A stretch of 64,000 nt of DNA from contig CAVVWM010000008.1 of assembly GCA_963751955.1 (NCBI GenBank), forward strand, positions 195,302 to 259,301, in the 5' to 3' direction. Position 1 is the stretch's first letter; each line of letters begins with the position of its first letter. The notes beneath the pieces are model-generated. The model had not been told where the DNA came from. It saw only the letters and a list, made by a program, of their open reading frames with translations, and ran no database searches. Positions 1 through 10,100 of this stretch are shown here, piece after piece. Source of the stretch: JABDIY01 sp963751955. GTDB lineage: Bacteria; Actinomycetota; Acidimicrobiia; Acidimicrobiales; SZUA-35. A program made the position numbers and the translations under genes.

Positions 1-105
1 CGCTGCTCGATGAAGCGTTTTGAAGAACACAACCTGGGGGTGCTCAGCCAGCCCCGCTTTGTGCTCGGGCTTGTGGTCTAGGTTCGGTTGTTTCTGCTCG
101 GCCAT
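1..105 (-). CDS. N-terminal fragment of unknown protein
   Basis: Reading on the minus strand from an ATG at 103-105 gives an open frame that runs off the window edge after 35 codons (begins MAEQKQPNLDHKPEHKAG). A good Shine-Dalgarno-like GAGGGGAA lies about 4 bases before the ATG, which supports this start. The fragment is polar and charged with many His and Lys residues. It is too short to assign a family, and no domain is recognisable. Confidence 0.5.
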   Translation of the reverse strand, partial: MAEQKQPNLDHKPEHKAGLAEHPQVVFFKTLHRAA

Positions 106-389
106 CGTTCCCCTCGGCAAACCGCGCGCTGGCGCCGCACACCGGTCATTATCGCCGCCGCGGGCGCTGGTGTCGTTCTCCAGACGTCACTTGCCGGTCC
201 GCCAGACCCAACGTCGGTCCTATCCTCGCCAGCTGTGGAACTTCGCTAGCTAGCGGCTATTTGCCGGCGAAGGGGTGGTTGGTGCGGAACTCGGCTCCGA
301 ATGCAACATAGAAAACGGTTTCAACTGAACATAAGGAGCGGTTGGTTCACCGCGATCAGTGACCTTAGAGGTGAGAAGAAGCTGAGCAG
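106..389. other. intergenic stretch, no supported gene
   Basis: This stretch lies between the end of ilvE and the start of the edge gene, both on the minus strand. A short minus-strand reading ending near 254 (FGAEFRTNHPFAGK then stop) looks somewhat protein-like, but upstream in-frame stops leave only about 29 codons and no start. It may be a degraded gene end. The remainder presumably holds the promoter of the edge gene. I see no RNA gene or clear terminator. Confidence 0.3.
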
Positions 390-1481
390 CTACCAGCCCT
401 GAGGACGGTCGACCAGCCCCTGTTGAAGCCGCGTGACAAGATCACGAATCTGGGCGGTTCGTGTGCCGTCTTCGGTGCCGCCGACGGCATGTTCGGTTCC
501 CTCGTGGATCAGCGTGCCGACCGGGGCCACGATGGCCGCCGTTCCAGAAAGTACGACTTCAGTTGTCGGAGCGGCGGCCAATTCAAGCAGCTCGCCAACC
601 GACAGCGGACGTTCTTCAACCTCGAACCCCAGTTGAGCCGCCAGCGTCAGAATCGTGTCCCGGGTAACCCCGTGCAGGTATCCCTTGGTCAATGGTGGGG
701 TGATGATCGTGCGATCGGCGAGAACCAGGAAGTTCGCAGCGCCGGTCTCCTCCACGTACCCACCCGGAGCGAAGAGAACTTGGTCGGCCTGAAACATGGT
801 CTTGGCTTGGTTCAGCACACCCAGTGCCATTGCGTAGTTGGCCCCGGTCTTCACCATTCCGAACTGCGGTGTGGTGCGAGGCAACTTGGTTTCGATGGCC
901 AGTCGGAGCGCACCTCCGGTGAAATATTGCCCTACCGGACTAGCGAGCACATAGAACAATGCCGTGTTCGAGGCGCGGGCCGCAGCACCAATGTTCTTCT
1001 CGGTGCCGATGAGGGTCGGGCGGAGATACAGCGAGCCGGGTGGCTCAGGTGTGATCGTCGAGTTGGCACTCACGGTGTCGGCAACCATTCGTTCGAACAG
1101 CGCAGCCGGGGGAGGAGGCAGCATGAGGCACTCAGCACTTCCGTACATCCGTTCCGCATGGCGGCTGGCCCGAAAAGTTGCCACCGAACCATCTGGTTGG
1201 CGGTGTGCTTTGAGACCCTCGAAACAACTGCTGCCGTAGTGGAGCGCGTGGGTGGCTGGGTGGAGAACCAAGCTGTCAGTGGACACCATTCGGGGCTCGC
1301 TCCATGACGTGCCGTCGAATTCCGAACTGGCCATTACCTCGCCGAAAACGGTTCCAAACGGTTTGCTGGCGGCTTCGCTGTTGGCATCGGCAGACATGAG
1401 CAGATGGTAGGGCGAAAACAGGTCGGGGCCGCGCAGTGGGTTTGGTTTCACAGTCGGCCCCATTTTCTGGGGAGTGGTCAC
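390..1481 (-). CDS. ilvE: branched-chain amino acid aminotransferase
   Basis: This is a PLP-dependent class IV (D-amino-acid/branched-chain fold) aminotransferase that interconverts Leu, Ile and Val with their 2-oxo acids in the cytoplasm. The 363-residue length is normal for IlvE. The catalytic lysine is K211 in VKTGANYA, preceded by the family pattern around SCFEGLKA (about residue 85), and followed by GGYVEETGAANF (about 240-251), the signature loop that binds the cofactor phosphate. The start at 1481 overlaps by a few bases an alternative upstream start of the divergent gene. An internal ATG about 28 codons in is possible but would trim the N-terminal extension only. Confidence 0.93.
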   Translation of the reverse strand: MTTPQKMGPTVKPNPLRGPDLFSPYHLLMSADANSEAASKPFGTVFGEVMASSEFDGTSWSEPRMVSTDSLVLHPATHALHYGSSCFEGLKAHRQPDGSVATFRASRHAERMYGSAECLMLPPPPAALFERMVADTVSANSTITPEPPGSLYLRPTLIGTEKNIGAAARASNTALFYVLASPVGQYFTGGALRLAIETKLPRTTPQFGMVKTGANYAMALGVLNQAKTMFQADQVLFAPGGYVEETGAANFLVLADRTIITPPLTKGYLHGVTRDTILTLAAQLGFEVEERPLSVGELLELAAAPTTEVVLSGTAAIVAPVGTLIHEGTEHAVGGTEDGTRTAQIRDLVTRLQQGLVDRPQGW

Positions 1482-1554
1482 CGGACCACAGGTGAGGTCT
1501 CGCCTACGATCGCGGGGAACTAGGCCACCGCGGACGGTGAGAGGGAGCTACGGA

Positions 1555-3516
1555 GTGGGAACACGGGTTGAGGGTTATGCGCTGGCAGCAATCATCGAGG
1601 TTGTGGATGCCAGCCGCATCGCCTCGCTGGCCCAACTCCATGCCCATCTCGCACCACTCCACCCCGACCTGTCAGAGGCCGACATCGCGGACGTGGTCGC
1701 AGGCGCCGAACAGCTCGACCTGGTCGACGACCTCGTGTTCTCGAGGGCATCGCTGGTGGCCGGGAAGACCTACACCGCTCGAGTCGACCCCACGCTGCTG
1801 GTTGAGGACCAGGATGATCTAGCGCCCCTGATCGGCGCCCAGCAGGATCTCGAACAAATGCCCGGAGTAGCGCTGCATACCCCGGAGCGTCAGCTCGTGG
1901 TAGTTGGGGCGATTCCTTCCACTCTGGATACAGGTGGTCACTATCTCGCCATCGCAACCCCGGCGGAGGTCCTGACCGACGACTTTGGCTCCCTACCACC
2001 GGACCGTTTTCATGTTGACTCCATGGGATCCAATCGCCTGGTTTCGGGCGAGGTCGAGGTAGCAGCGCTCCGATCTGCCAGTGACCACTGGCTCGGCTCC
2101 GGCCGGGCAGTTTCGGCTCGCACGCTGGTTGCGTATGCGATTTCGCTCAACGACCAGTGTTTCCGCAGCCCGACCCTGCCGCTCACAGATCTCTTTGCCG
2201 CGGCCGGTCTTCGAGGTCAACACGGCGAGTGGGGCAGGAGCGATGATGATTGGACATCGGTGGGTGAAGCAGTCACCGAGCAGGTCATCGACCGCCTGAT
2301 CGTTGAGCACGATCTTTCCGACGACGAAGCCGGCGACTTTCGTTTGGCGGTTCTCCAGTGGCAACAGTGGGTCGGGGGGCGGTCAACAATCAATGCCACG
2401 TCTCTCGCGGCGCTGCTTACCGGCCGGGTAGCGGCTGCGTTCGCCGAGTACTGGCAGCCGGTGAGTAGCGCATCGATTGATCAATGGATGGATCAGCGCC
2501 GTCTGGCGGAGACACTCGCCCGTAAACACGGCGATCATCCGGGGGTCAATTATCTGCGAGGAATGATCGACCTTCGCTTGGGTGATGGGGCAGCCGCCTT
2601 CAGGTTCTTCGAGCAGGCGCATGAGGCCGATGAGGACTACCTGCCCGTACGGCGAGAGTTGGGCCTTCTGTTGCTAGATGCCTCGAGGCTCGAAGATGCA
2701 ATGGACGTACTGCCCTCCGACGTTGCCGCATACGGTGCCATGGAGTACCTGCTCGATCGGGTGGCACAGGATCGGGCCCAGGTGGATCGTGGTGATCCGT
2801 GCCGTTGTGGATCGGGAAAGAAGTACCGGTCGTGTTGCGCCAAGCACCTACGGCTCACCGTCGACGAACAGCTCGAGGTGATCGACGTCCGGCTCAAGAT
2901 CTACTTGTCCGAGCCACGCTGGTCGCTTCAGATGGATCGGCTTGCCGACATCGTGAGTACCGAGTGGGGTCTGATGAGTTTCCCAGAGGCCTTGGCTGAC
3001 CCCTTCGTTCAAGACGTGCTCGCCATAGAGGCTGGGGGCGCTGCGTCGTATCTGGCGGCCCGACGTAGCCTCCTCACCGAGTCCGACGCCAACATCCTCG
3101 CCACCTTCACCGCCCAAAGTCGAGATGCCTTCGACATAGGGTCGGCGGGCGGGGCCACATGGGAACTTCGGCATCCCGACACCGGGGCCGAGCTGCAGAT
3201 CGATGCGATGGAGCAAACCCCTTCACCTGGAGATGCCGTGCTGGTGCGGACGATTGTTCGGGACGGTCGGCTGGGGGCAGTCGGTCCCGCCATTGTCATT
3301 CCCGGTGCGCACGTGTCGTTGCTTCGAGTCACCCTGGGGTCACGTCCCACCGCCGAACAGCTCTTGGGGTGGGTGTGCCGCCGGTCGGAGATCCTTGGTT
3401 CCCACATCGACCTCACCCCCGAGATTGACCTGCGGGGAACGACCGAATCGGCCGACGACGGGATCATTGCGAAGATCGATCTTGACGATCTGGCCCGACG
3501 CGCAATGGAGAGCTGA
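1555..3516 (+). CDS. SEC-C motif protein of unknown function
   Basis: About 653 residues. The only recognisable element is a SEC-C zinc-binding motif, CRCGSGKKYRSCC, near residue 415-428 of the chosen frame; this C-x-C-x8-CC module occurs at the C-terminus of SecA and in many uncharacterised proteins. The region before it looks helical and repeat-like (possible TPR-type stretch around LRGMIDLRLGDGAAAFRFFEQA). The GTG at 1555 is preferred because GAGGGAG lies just upstream. A longer frame from 1474 is open but would overlap the divergent ilvE start. The methyltransferase-like gene follows after about 30 bp, so they are probably co-transcribed. Role unknown. Confidence 0.7.
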   Translation: MGTRVEGYALAAIIEVVDASRIASLAQLHAHLAPLHPDLSEADIADVVAGAEQLDLVDDLVFSRASLVAGKTYTARVDPTLLVEDQDDLAPLIGAQQDLEQMPGVALHTPERQLVVVGAIPSTLDTGGHYLAIATPAEVLTDDFGSLPPDRFHVDSMGSNRLVSGEVEVAALRSASDHWLGSGRAVSARTLVAYAISLNDQCFRSPTLPLTDLFAAAGLRGQHGEWGRSDDDWTSVGEAVTEQVIDRLIVEHDLSDDEAGDFRLAVLQWQQWVGGRSTINATSLAALLTGRVAAAFAEYWQPVSSASIDQWMDQRRLAETLARKHGDHPGVNYLRGMIDLRLGDGAAAFRFFEQAHEADEDYLPVRRELGLLLLDASRLEDAMDVLPSDVAAYGAMEYLLDRVAQDRAQVDRGDPCRCGSGKKYRSCCAKHLRLTVDEQLEVIDVRLKIYLSEPRWSLQMDRLADIVSTEWGLMSFPEALADPFVQDVLAIEAGGAASYLAARRSLLTESDANILATFTAQSRDAFDIGSAGGATWELRHPDTGAELQIDAMEQTPSPGDAVLVRTIVRDGRLGAVGPAIVIPGAHVSLLRVTLGSRPTAEQLLGWVCRRSEILGSHIDLTPEIDLRGTTESADDGIIAKIDLDDLARRAMES

Positions 3517-3548
3517 GCCCGAGTCAGGCTCGCGAGGGGCATGCTGTG

Positions 3549-4676
3549 ATGGTGAGCTCAGAGGACCGGCCGTTTCGTTTCTACGACAACCGTCAGAAAT
3601 ACCTCGCGTTCGTAACCACATGCGACGAGAAGTGGCAGGTTGCCAAACGAGCGGCCGCTGAGCTGGTCAACATCAGTCCCACCCCGCCGGCGTTGCGAGT
3701 GTTCGATGCGGGCGTCGGTGATGGCACTGTGCTGACACATCTGATGCGTTCGATGCACGCCCGGTTCCCAAACGCGCCGTTCTACGTGGTTGGCAAAGAA
3801 ATCAGCTTGGAGGATGTACGGCTCACGCTCGAGAAGCTCCCCGACCGATTGGTGGAACACCCCGACACGGTGTTCGTTCTGACCAACCTGCATTACAGCG
3901 AAGCGCCAACGTTGTGCCCAAACACCGAAGGGAAGCGCAGCCGACTCGTCTATCGCCGGGTGGAGCTCACGGGGTCCGAGTCCTACACCTTCGATGAGCA
4001 GCTCCGAAGTCTCGACCCCTTCCTGGTGAACCAGTGGGAGGTCAAGCCGAGCCCTACAACGGGAAACCCGTTGTATGTGCATCCCACGGTGCTGGTGATC
4101 AACCGAAAGGATCACAGCTTCGCCCTTGATTCGGTCATCCCCGCCAAGGGCGGCTGCGCTGCCGATTATGACCTCATAATTGCTTCCCAGCCGTGGCGAT
4201 CCCGAACCCCGGCCGAGTTCAAGGTCGACAAGATCCTCGCACCGCTGGCCCGCAGCCTGAGGAGCCACGGCTCTTTGGTGGGTATTCAAAGCGCTGGGAA
4301 TGATCCAGGTCTGGACCTGATACAGCGGATCTGGCCCGATGAAGACCCCTTTCCGGTCGGTCGCTATGAGTTGTTGGAGAAGCTGCGGATCGCGCTTGGA
4401 ACAGAGGCACGGAACTTCGATCTTCTGGCGTTCCCCGACGACGAATCCAACCTGAAGTTCTCCATGCACACCCTGCCCGACGAGATCGAAACCAATATCG
4501 GCACCTCGACCTTGTTTGCAGCATGGAATGCCGCCATCTACGTGGCTCAGATGGAAGATCGGCGCATCGACGAGGTGATGACGGACAACGGATATCTGAA
4601 GTCGACCGCCGATGTTCTCAAGGAGCATGGCGGTCTCTGGTTCAACGACGAGACCTTCGTTGTGCGCCGGCTGTGA
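3549..4676 (+). CDS. class I SAM-dependent methyltransferase-like protein
   Basis: 375 residues. The glycine-rich motif I of Rossmann methyltransferases is visible as VFDAGVGDGT at residues 51-60, followed by an acidic/hydrophobic segment consistent with SAM binding. Substrate is unknown. The gene starts at ATG 3549 (a GTG directly before it, 3546, is also in frame). Its stop codon overlaps the GTG start of the patatin-like gene, indicating translational coupling. The C-terminal half has no motif I can name. The family assignment rests on the single motif and overall layout. Confidence 0.7.
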   Translation: MVSSEDRPFRFYDNRQKYLAFVTTCDEKWQVAKRAAAELVNISPTPPALRVFDAGVGDGTVLTHLMRSMHARFPNAPFYVVGKEISLEDVRLTLEKLPDRLVEHPDTVFVLTNLHYSEAPTLCPNTEGKRSRLVYRRVELTGSESYTFDEQLRSLDPFLVNQWEVKPSPTTGNPLYVHPTVLVINRKDHSFALDSVIPAKGGCAADYDLIIASQPWRSRTPAEFKVDKILAPLARSLRSHGSLVGIQSAGNDPGLDLIQRIWPDEDPFPVGRYELLEKLRIALGTEARNFDLLAFPDDESNLKFSMHTLPDEIETNIGTSTLFAAWNAAIYVAQMEDRRIDEVMTDNGYLKSTADVLKEHGGLWFNDETFVVRRL

Positions 4677-5455
4677 GCAGCGAGACCCGAATCGGTCTTG
4701 TCCTGGGAGCCGGCGGCACCCAAGGCGGGGTTTTCATCCGGGCTGCTTTGGCCGCGATCACCGAGCGAACAGGATTTGTATCGGCAATGAGTTCCACAGT
4801 GATCGGTACCAGTGTCGGCGCCCTGAACGCGGCCCGCATCGATCCAGATCCGGTTGAGCTCGACGGATCGGTGGTTGAGCGATTGAGGAAACTGGCTGAC
4901 GACACTGCGCCGCCAAAGCGCACATTGGTCGACAGGACCCTGGCTGGCCCCCGTCAATTGCTGGGAAGGGTGGTTGGCCGGGTTGTGCCAGCCGGGACTC
5001 ATACACCTGACTATCCGGTTGCCGCCGGTCCGTATCACCATGGGGTTCGAATCGTGTCGTGCCGACGATCGGATGGTTCCAGACGGATTGCCGTGCTCAG
5101 TCGTGCTGCTTACCCCGCGGCCGAACTGTACGCATCGGCCGCGATCCCCGGCTTTGCGCCCTCAGTGCTGCTGGATGGGGTCGAGCATGTGGATGGTGCA
5201 GTGTGGTCGACCACCAATGCCGACCTCGTTTCGTCAGAGGATCATGACGTACTGATCGTGATCGCTCCAATGGCGGCAAGGTCGGGCGGCGGCATCCTGC
5301 CGAGAAGCCATCGCTCGGCGGTTCTGGCCGAGGTTGCGCCGTGGAAGAGAGCGGGCAAGCCAGTGATCCTCATTGCGCCTTCGGCCGCGGCGATCGAACA
5401 ACGCAACGACCACGAATCCTTCGCCGCCGAGGCCAGATCGCAGATTCTCCTGTGA
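4673..5455 (+). CDS. patatin-like phospholipase
   Basis: 260 residues starting at a GTG that overlaps the preceding stop by four bases. It carries all three patatin landmarks: the glycine-rich oxyanion-hole segment GLVLGAGGTQGG (residues 8-19), the nucleophile elbow GTSVG with Ser47, and the catalytic aspartate in DGA (D174). The family hydrolyses acyl esters of phospholipids or thioesters through a Ser-Asp dyad. No signal peptide is apparent, so it is probably cytoplasmic or membrane-associated. The tight overlap with the methyltransferase-like gene suggests joint function, but the substrate cannot be told. A longer upstream open frame lies wholly inside the previous gene and is rejected. 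Confidence 0.85.
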   Translation: MSSETRIGLVLGAGGTQGGVFIRAALAAITERTGFVSAMSSTVIGTSVGALNAARIDPDPVELDGSVVERLRKLADDTAPPKRTLVDRTLAGPRQLLGRVVGRVVPAGTHTPDYPVAAGPYHHGVRIVSCRRSDGSRRIAVLSRAAYPAAELYASAAIPGFAPSVLLDGVEHVDGAVWSTTNADLVSSEDHDVLIVIAPMAARSGGGILPRSHRSAVLAEVAPWKRAGKPVILIAPSAAAIEQRNDHESFAAEARSQILL

Positions 5456-5517
5456 GAGCCAACTCCGCTCCCAGTTGAAAGGAAAGCCCCACGTTCTGCG
5501 AGGGTCCTGCAATCGGC

Positions 5518-6651
5518 CTAATGGCCTGTGGTGCTCCAGTGCCACGGCTCGCTGGGAAGGTTGAAGAACCCATAGTTCGACGCATTCTCCTGCAACCAAA
5601 GGAACCCTGAAGAACTGGTCCCCAGGATCGCTCCGTTCTGGGTGAAGTCGATGGCCAGGCCCAGTTCATGCAGGCTATGCAGCGGTCGGGCGGTGGGGGG
5701 AGTGCAGTTGGTTGATGGCCCGTCAAAGATCGCAAATCCGGTCTCGCCGCAGTGATTGATACGGATCTGTATCTGTTCTTCGGTGCTGCGATAGCCCCAG
5801 CCTCCAAAGAGGATCTCGGCCTCCGCGGCGGCGGCGAGCATCTCGCTGAGCGGACCCGCTACCTGTGGGCTGACGGAGAATCCTCCGACAACGACGGTTT
5901 CGGGAGCATCGCCAGATACTTCCAAGGTCTGATCACGGCGATCCCGAATGGAGATCGGATAGCCCAGGGCACGCATTCTCGAAGCCGAATCGAGTTCACG
6001 GGCTTCCTCGAGTGCGTATCCCTGGAGCCCTGCCTGGGTGCGGACCTGATCGGCAAGACTCCTTCGAGCGAGAACCGCCGAGTGGCCATCCAGCGCCACT
6101 TGGTCCAGTCGCTGCCGGGTCGCAGTGAGGGTTTCGGTGGCTACTGCGATCGGAGAGTCGATGTAGATCCTGGCTTGGTTTCCAGAGAGCTTGTCGAGCT
6201 CGTCAGATTCGCCGTTCACGTAGGAGTCGACGACCAAGGCGGTCAGCCGCTCACCGACAAGCTGTTCTCGATTCGTCGCGGCCGCATAGTGCCAACCGCT
6301 AACCTCCACTCTCCCTACGGCAGCCTCGACCTCCAACCCGAGTCGAGCCTGCTCGGCTCGTTGCGCTGCGAGGTTTGCAGCCGTCGATAACGCCCACGAC
6401 TCGGCCACCGATGAGCCATGGCGCCAGGGATCAACTCGCTCGGATGGGATCGCCTGGGCTCGGAGCCCGGCCTGCTCGGTCTGGCTGAGTGCGTCGATAC
6501 CCAACGTGTCAATCCAGTGTGGGTTCGAAGTGTTTACCGCATCGTCGACGAGCTGCTCCTGCGACGCCGCAGGTGAACCGATCATGCTCGAGATCACCGT
6601 CACGAAAACGGTGAGTACGAGCGCTGGTCTCACGCCGGTGCGGCTGGTCAC
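5518..6651 (-). CDS. secreted M15-family (VanY-like) carboxypeptidase
   Basis: 377 residues. An N-terminal hydrophobic stretch (about residues 9-29, ending SPAAS) looks like a Sec signal peptide. The middle is helical and possibly coiled-coil. The last 50 residues carry the M15B zinc-site pattern: LHELGLAIDF with His328 and Asp335, then WHW with His371 near the C-terminus. Such enzymes cleave the terminal D-Ala of peptidoglycan stem peptides outside the cytoplasmic membrane. The protein stops soon after the last ligand (WSTTGH). It is convergent with the patatin-like gene. Confidence 0.8.
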   Translation of the reverse strand: MTSRTGVRPALVLTVFVTVISSMIGSPAASQEQLVDDAVNTSNPHWIDTLGIDALSQTEQAGLRAQAIPSERVDPWRHGSSVAESWALSTAANLAAQRAEQARLGLEVEAAVGRVEVSGWHYAAATNREQLVGERLTALVVDSYVNGESDELDKLSGNQARIYIDSPIAVATETLTATRQRLDQVALDGHSAVLARRSLADQVRTQAGLQGYALEEARELDSASRMRALGYPISIRDRRDQTLEVSGDAPETVVVGGFSVSPQVAGPLSEMLAAAAEAEILFGGWGYRSTEEQIQIRINHCGETGFAIFDGPSTNCTPPTARPLHSLHELGLAIDFTQNGAILGTSSSGFLWLQENASNYGFFNLPSEPWHWSTTGH

Positions 6652-6731
6652 AACGGCCTATCGGCCGGTGGATTGGCGAACTGAATAGCCGCTGCGTCGA
6701 TCGCCTGGTTCTATTTCGCAGACGAAATCGT

Positions 6732-7039
6732 TCAGTGGTGGCAGCTGGGGCCGTGCACGTGATGGGCGACCACTGCCAGCTTGGAGCCCACGAGCTTCTT
6801 CTGCGTTACAAGCTCGACGAGGTTGGCGTACTGGATCAGCTTGGGTGACACCATGATCTCGATGTCGTCGTCAAAGATGCGTTGGTACACGCCAGTGTTC
6901 TTTCCCTTGAGATAGGTGTCGACCGACACCTCATAGGAACCGCCTCAACCGACCGGAGCTATGAAGTCGATCGCCGCCCTGCCACCCTTTTCCTCACGGC
7001 TTCCTTGGCTGCGTCGGAGATGCGAAGTTCCATAGCCAT
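6732..7039 (-). CDS. HesB/IscA-like selenoprotein (in-frame UGA, one frameshift)
   Basis: A minus-strand reading begins MAMELRISDAAKEAV (ATG 7039; a second ATG at 7033). One base appears to be missing in the T4 run at 6988-6991 (A4 on the coding strand). With A5 the frame continues VRKKGGRAAIDFIAPVG, then TGA at 6947-6945, then GGSYEVSVDTYLKGKNTG and on to a stop after HHVHGPSCHH. The UGA sits where HesB/IscA proteins carry their first conserved cysteine (GGC-S/G), and a perfect hairpin follows it. HesB-like selenoproteins are an established prokaryotic family. Only the part after the UGA (from ATG 6929) is found by ordinary gene calling. Function is presumably Fe-S cluster or redox related. 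The gene is divergent from the indolepyruvate oxidoreductase. Confidence 0.75.
6915..6930 (-). promoter_or_regulatory. candidate bacterial SECIS of the HesB-like gene
   Basis: On the coding strand GGTGTC-GGTC-GACACC forms a perfect 6-bp stem with a GGTC loop. The loop begins 20 nucleotides after the UGA, inside the 16-37 nucleotide range used for bacterial SECIS elements, and the loop starts with G as the consensus requires. The GGUC loop core also resembles the apical loop of the E. coli fdhF element. The hairpin is part of the coding sequence (encodes VSVDT). Confidence 0.65.
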
Positions 7040-7157
7040 AGTTAACCATCGGCGACACCGGATCCATTTCCAGCCCAGCAGTTCTGAAACTCCGATGGAA
7101 GGACCACATGTTTGCGCCGGTCTTGTCAGCGGATCGGTGCTATGACAAGGTCACTCT

Positions 7158-10100
7158 ATGACGCCTGTCGCTGGTTACAAGCTCACCAATCGATACACCG
7201 AAGATCGCGGACGGGTGCTACTCACAGGTGTTCAGGCACTCGCGCGCCTCCCGATCGAACAACTTCGGATCGACCGGGCTGCGGGCCTCGATACCGCAGC
7301 CTTCATATCCGGGTACCCGGGATCACCGTTGGGCGGATATGACCTCGAGGTCGCCCGGGCGGCCAGGACGGTGCCGGACCTACCGATCCTGTGCCAGCCA
7401 GGGATAAACGAAGAGTTGGGTGCTGCCGCCGTGATGGGAAGTCAGCTGGCCGCCGGTCAGCCTGATTTCAACCGTGACGGAGTGCTGGGAATCTGGTACG
7501 GAAAGGCCCCCGGACTCGACCGATCGGGCGACGTCCTGCGCCACGCCGTGTTTGCTGGAACCTCACGGTACGGCGGTGCGGTTGCGCTGGTAGGCGACGA
7601 TCCTGGGGCGAAGAGTTCCACCTTGCCTACTAGTTCCGACGCCACGATCTATGACCTCCACATGCCGCTGTTCTACCCCGGCGATGTGCAGGAGGTGGTT
7701 GACCTCGGCCGCCATGCGGTGGTCTTGAGTCGCCTCACCGGACTGTGGACGTGCATGAAGATTGTCGCAGCCGTGGCCGATGGAAACGGCACGGTCGATC
7801 TCGGTTTGGATCGCGTGAACCCGGTCACCCCAGACCTCACCATCCCCGGTGATCCGAGCGGCGCCACGTTCATGCCCGAACCGCATGGCCGCCTACTCAC
7901 CCCCTACACACTGGATTTGGAAGAGGATTTCAGAACCACTCGGTTGGTCCTCGCCGAGAGATACGCGATCGCCAACCGGCTCAACCGCACCACAGTCGAT
8001 CCGCCCGATGCGTGGATAGGCATGGTCGCAACCGGCTACACCTACCACGAGTTACTCGAGGCGTTTCGCCGACTCGGCCTCACCACCCCCGACGAAATCG
8101 AGCGCGCTGGCATACGGCTGATACAGATGCAGATGCCGCTCTCGATCGATCGGGACAACATCCGAAACTTCGCTCGAGGGCTCGAGGAAATCGTCGTCGT
8201 CGAGGAGAAGAACCCGACCCTGGAATGGTTGATCAAGGACGCGCTGTACGGGGGCCCGGACCAACCGCTTGTGGTCGGCAAGCAACATCCAGACGGGCGC
8301 GTTCTCATGAAGTCGTTCGGCTTGCTCGATGCGGGTTCCATGATCGAGGGCCTACGCGAACGGCTAGCCTCCCGGATTGGTGACCGCCTGGCCCCTCCAC
8401 CCCAACCGGAGCGGCAGCGGGATCTGATCCCGTTGAACATCAGTCGTACGCCGTACTTCTGCAGCGGCTGCCCCCACAACCACAGCACCAAGGTTCCCGA
8501 AGGTGCACTCGTGGGGGCTGGGATCGGTTGCCACGGAATGGTTCTGCTGATGGACGAGGAAAAGGTGGGGGAGTCTGCCGGCATCGGGGCCATGGGAGCC
8601 GAAGGTGTCCAATGGATCGGAATGGCACCCTTTGTCGATCGTCGACACTTCATCCAGAACCTCGGTGACGGAACGTTCTTCCACAGTGGCCAACTCGCCA
8701 TACAAGCATCGATCGCGGCCGGCGTGAACAGCACCTACAAGCTGCTCTACAACGGCACTGTGGCCATGACCGGTGGCCAGGACGTTCAAGGAGGGGTCGG
8801 TGTTCCAGAGATCGTCACGATCCTCACCGCACACGGCGTCCGCGAGGTACTCATCACTACCGATGACATCGAGAAGTACAAGGGGGTGGACCTCACCCCG
8901 GGGGGAACGGTCGGACCAAAGTCTGGGACCGCAGCCGAATCCTGGAGGCCCAGGAGTACTTGAGCACCATCGAAGGTGTCACCGTGCTGATCCACGATCA
9001 GGCCTGCGCTGCTCAGATACGCCGGCAACGCAAGCGTGGACTGGCCACCACGCCAGCCGAGCGAGTGGTGATCAATCACCGAATATGCGAGGCATGCGGC
9101 GATTGTGGTGAGGTATCCAATTGCCTTTCGGTTCAACCGGTCCACACACCGTTGGGCGTGAAGACCACCATCGATCAGTCGTCGTGCAACCTCGATTTCA
9201 GCTGTCTCGCTGGTGATTGCCCAAGCTTCATGACCGTCGAGATCGACCCTGACCGCTCCGCTACATCGGTTGCCCCGGTGGTGCCCAACCTCCCTGGCCC
9301 TCCAGTGGACACTGACCTCGAGACGTTCGACATGAGGGTGGTGGGAATCGGAGGGACCGGGGTGGTGACCGCCAGCCAGATCGTCGCCACTGCCGCCATG
9401 CTCGACGACTTCGACGTGAGGGGTCTCGACCAGACCGGCCTGAGCCAGAAAGCCGGCCAAGTCTCCGGTGATATTCGCTTGCGTCGCGGGGCGCCGCCAA
9501 CTTCCAATCTCATCGGCACCGGTGGGGCCGATCTGCTCCTCGGGTTCGACCTCCTCGCATCGGCAAGTACGAGGTCACTGTCGATCGCTGACCCGGAGCG
9601 GACAATTGTGGTGGCCTCCTCCACCGAAGTGCCCACAGGCTCGATGGTCGGTCGGCCCGACATCGAGTACCCGCAATTCTCCCAGCTCCGGCAGCGGGTC
9701 GACGAGGTCACCCGTGCCGAGAAGAACGTGTACGTCAACGCCGGTTCGATCTGTGATCGATATTTCGGGGGTACCGCCACCGCCAACATCTTCCTTCTTG
9801 GCGTTGCGGTCCAGTCGGGTGTTCTACCGGTTCAGGTGAGCTCTATCCAAGAGGCGATCAGGCTCAACGGTGTGGCGGTCGATGCCAATCTCGCCGCCTT
9901 CGCTGCCGGTCGTCACTGGGTGGTGAACCCCGACGCCTACGACTTCCAAAACTCGGCGTCAGCCGCTTCTCAGATGGCTGTACCCCCACTCCCCAAGAAG
10001 CTGGCAGCCCGAATCGAAGGGTCAGGCCTCGAACCCGTCGAGATCGTCACGTTGTTGGCAGCCGACCTGGTGGCCTATCAGAACAACAGGTACGCCGGTC

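Noticed and set aside
250..345. A C-terminal-looking minus-strand fragment (FGAEFRTNHPFAGK)
   Set aside because: Upstream stops leave only about 29 codons without start; no family could be named.
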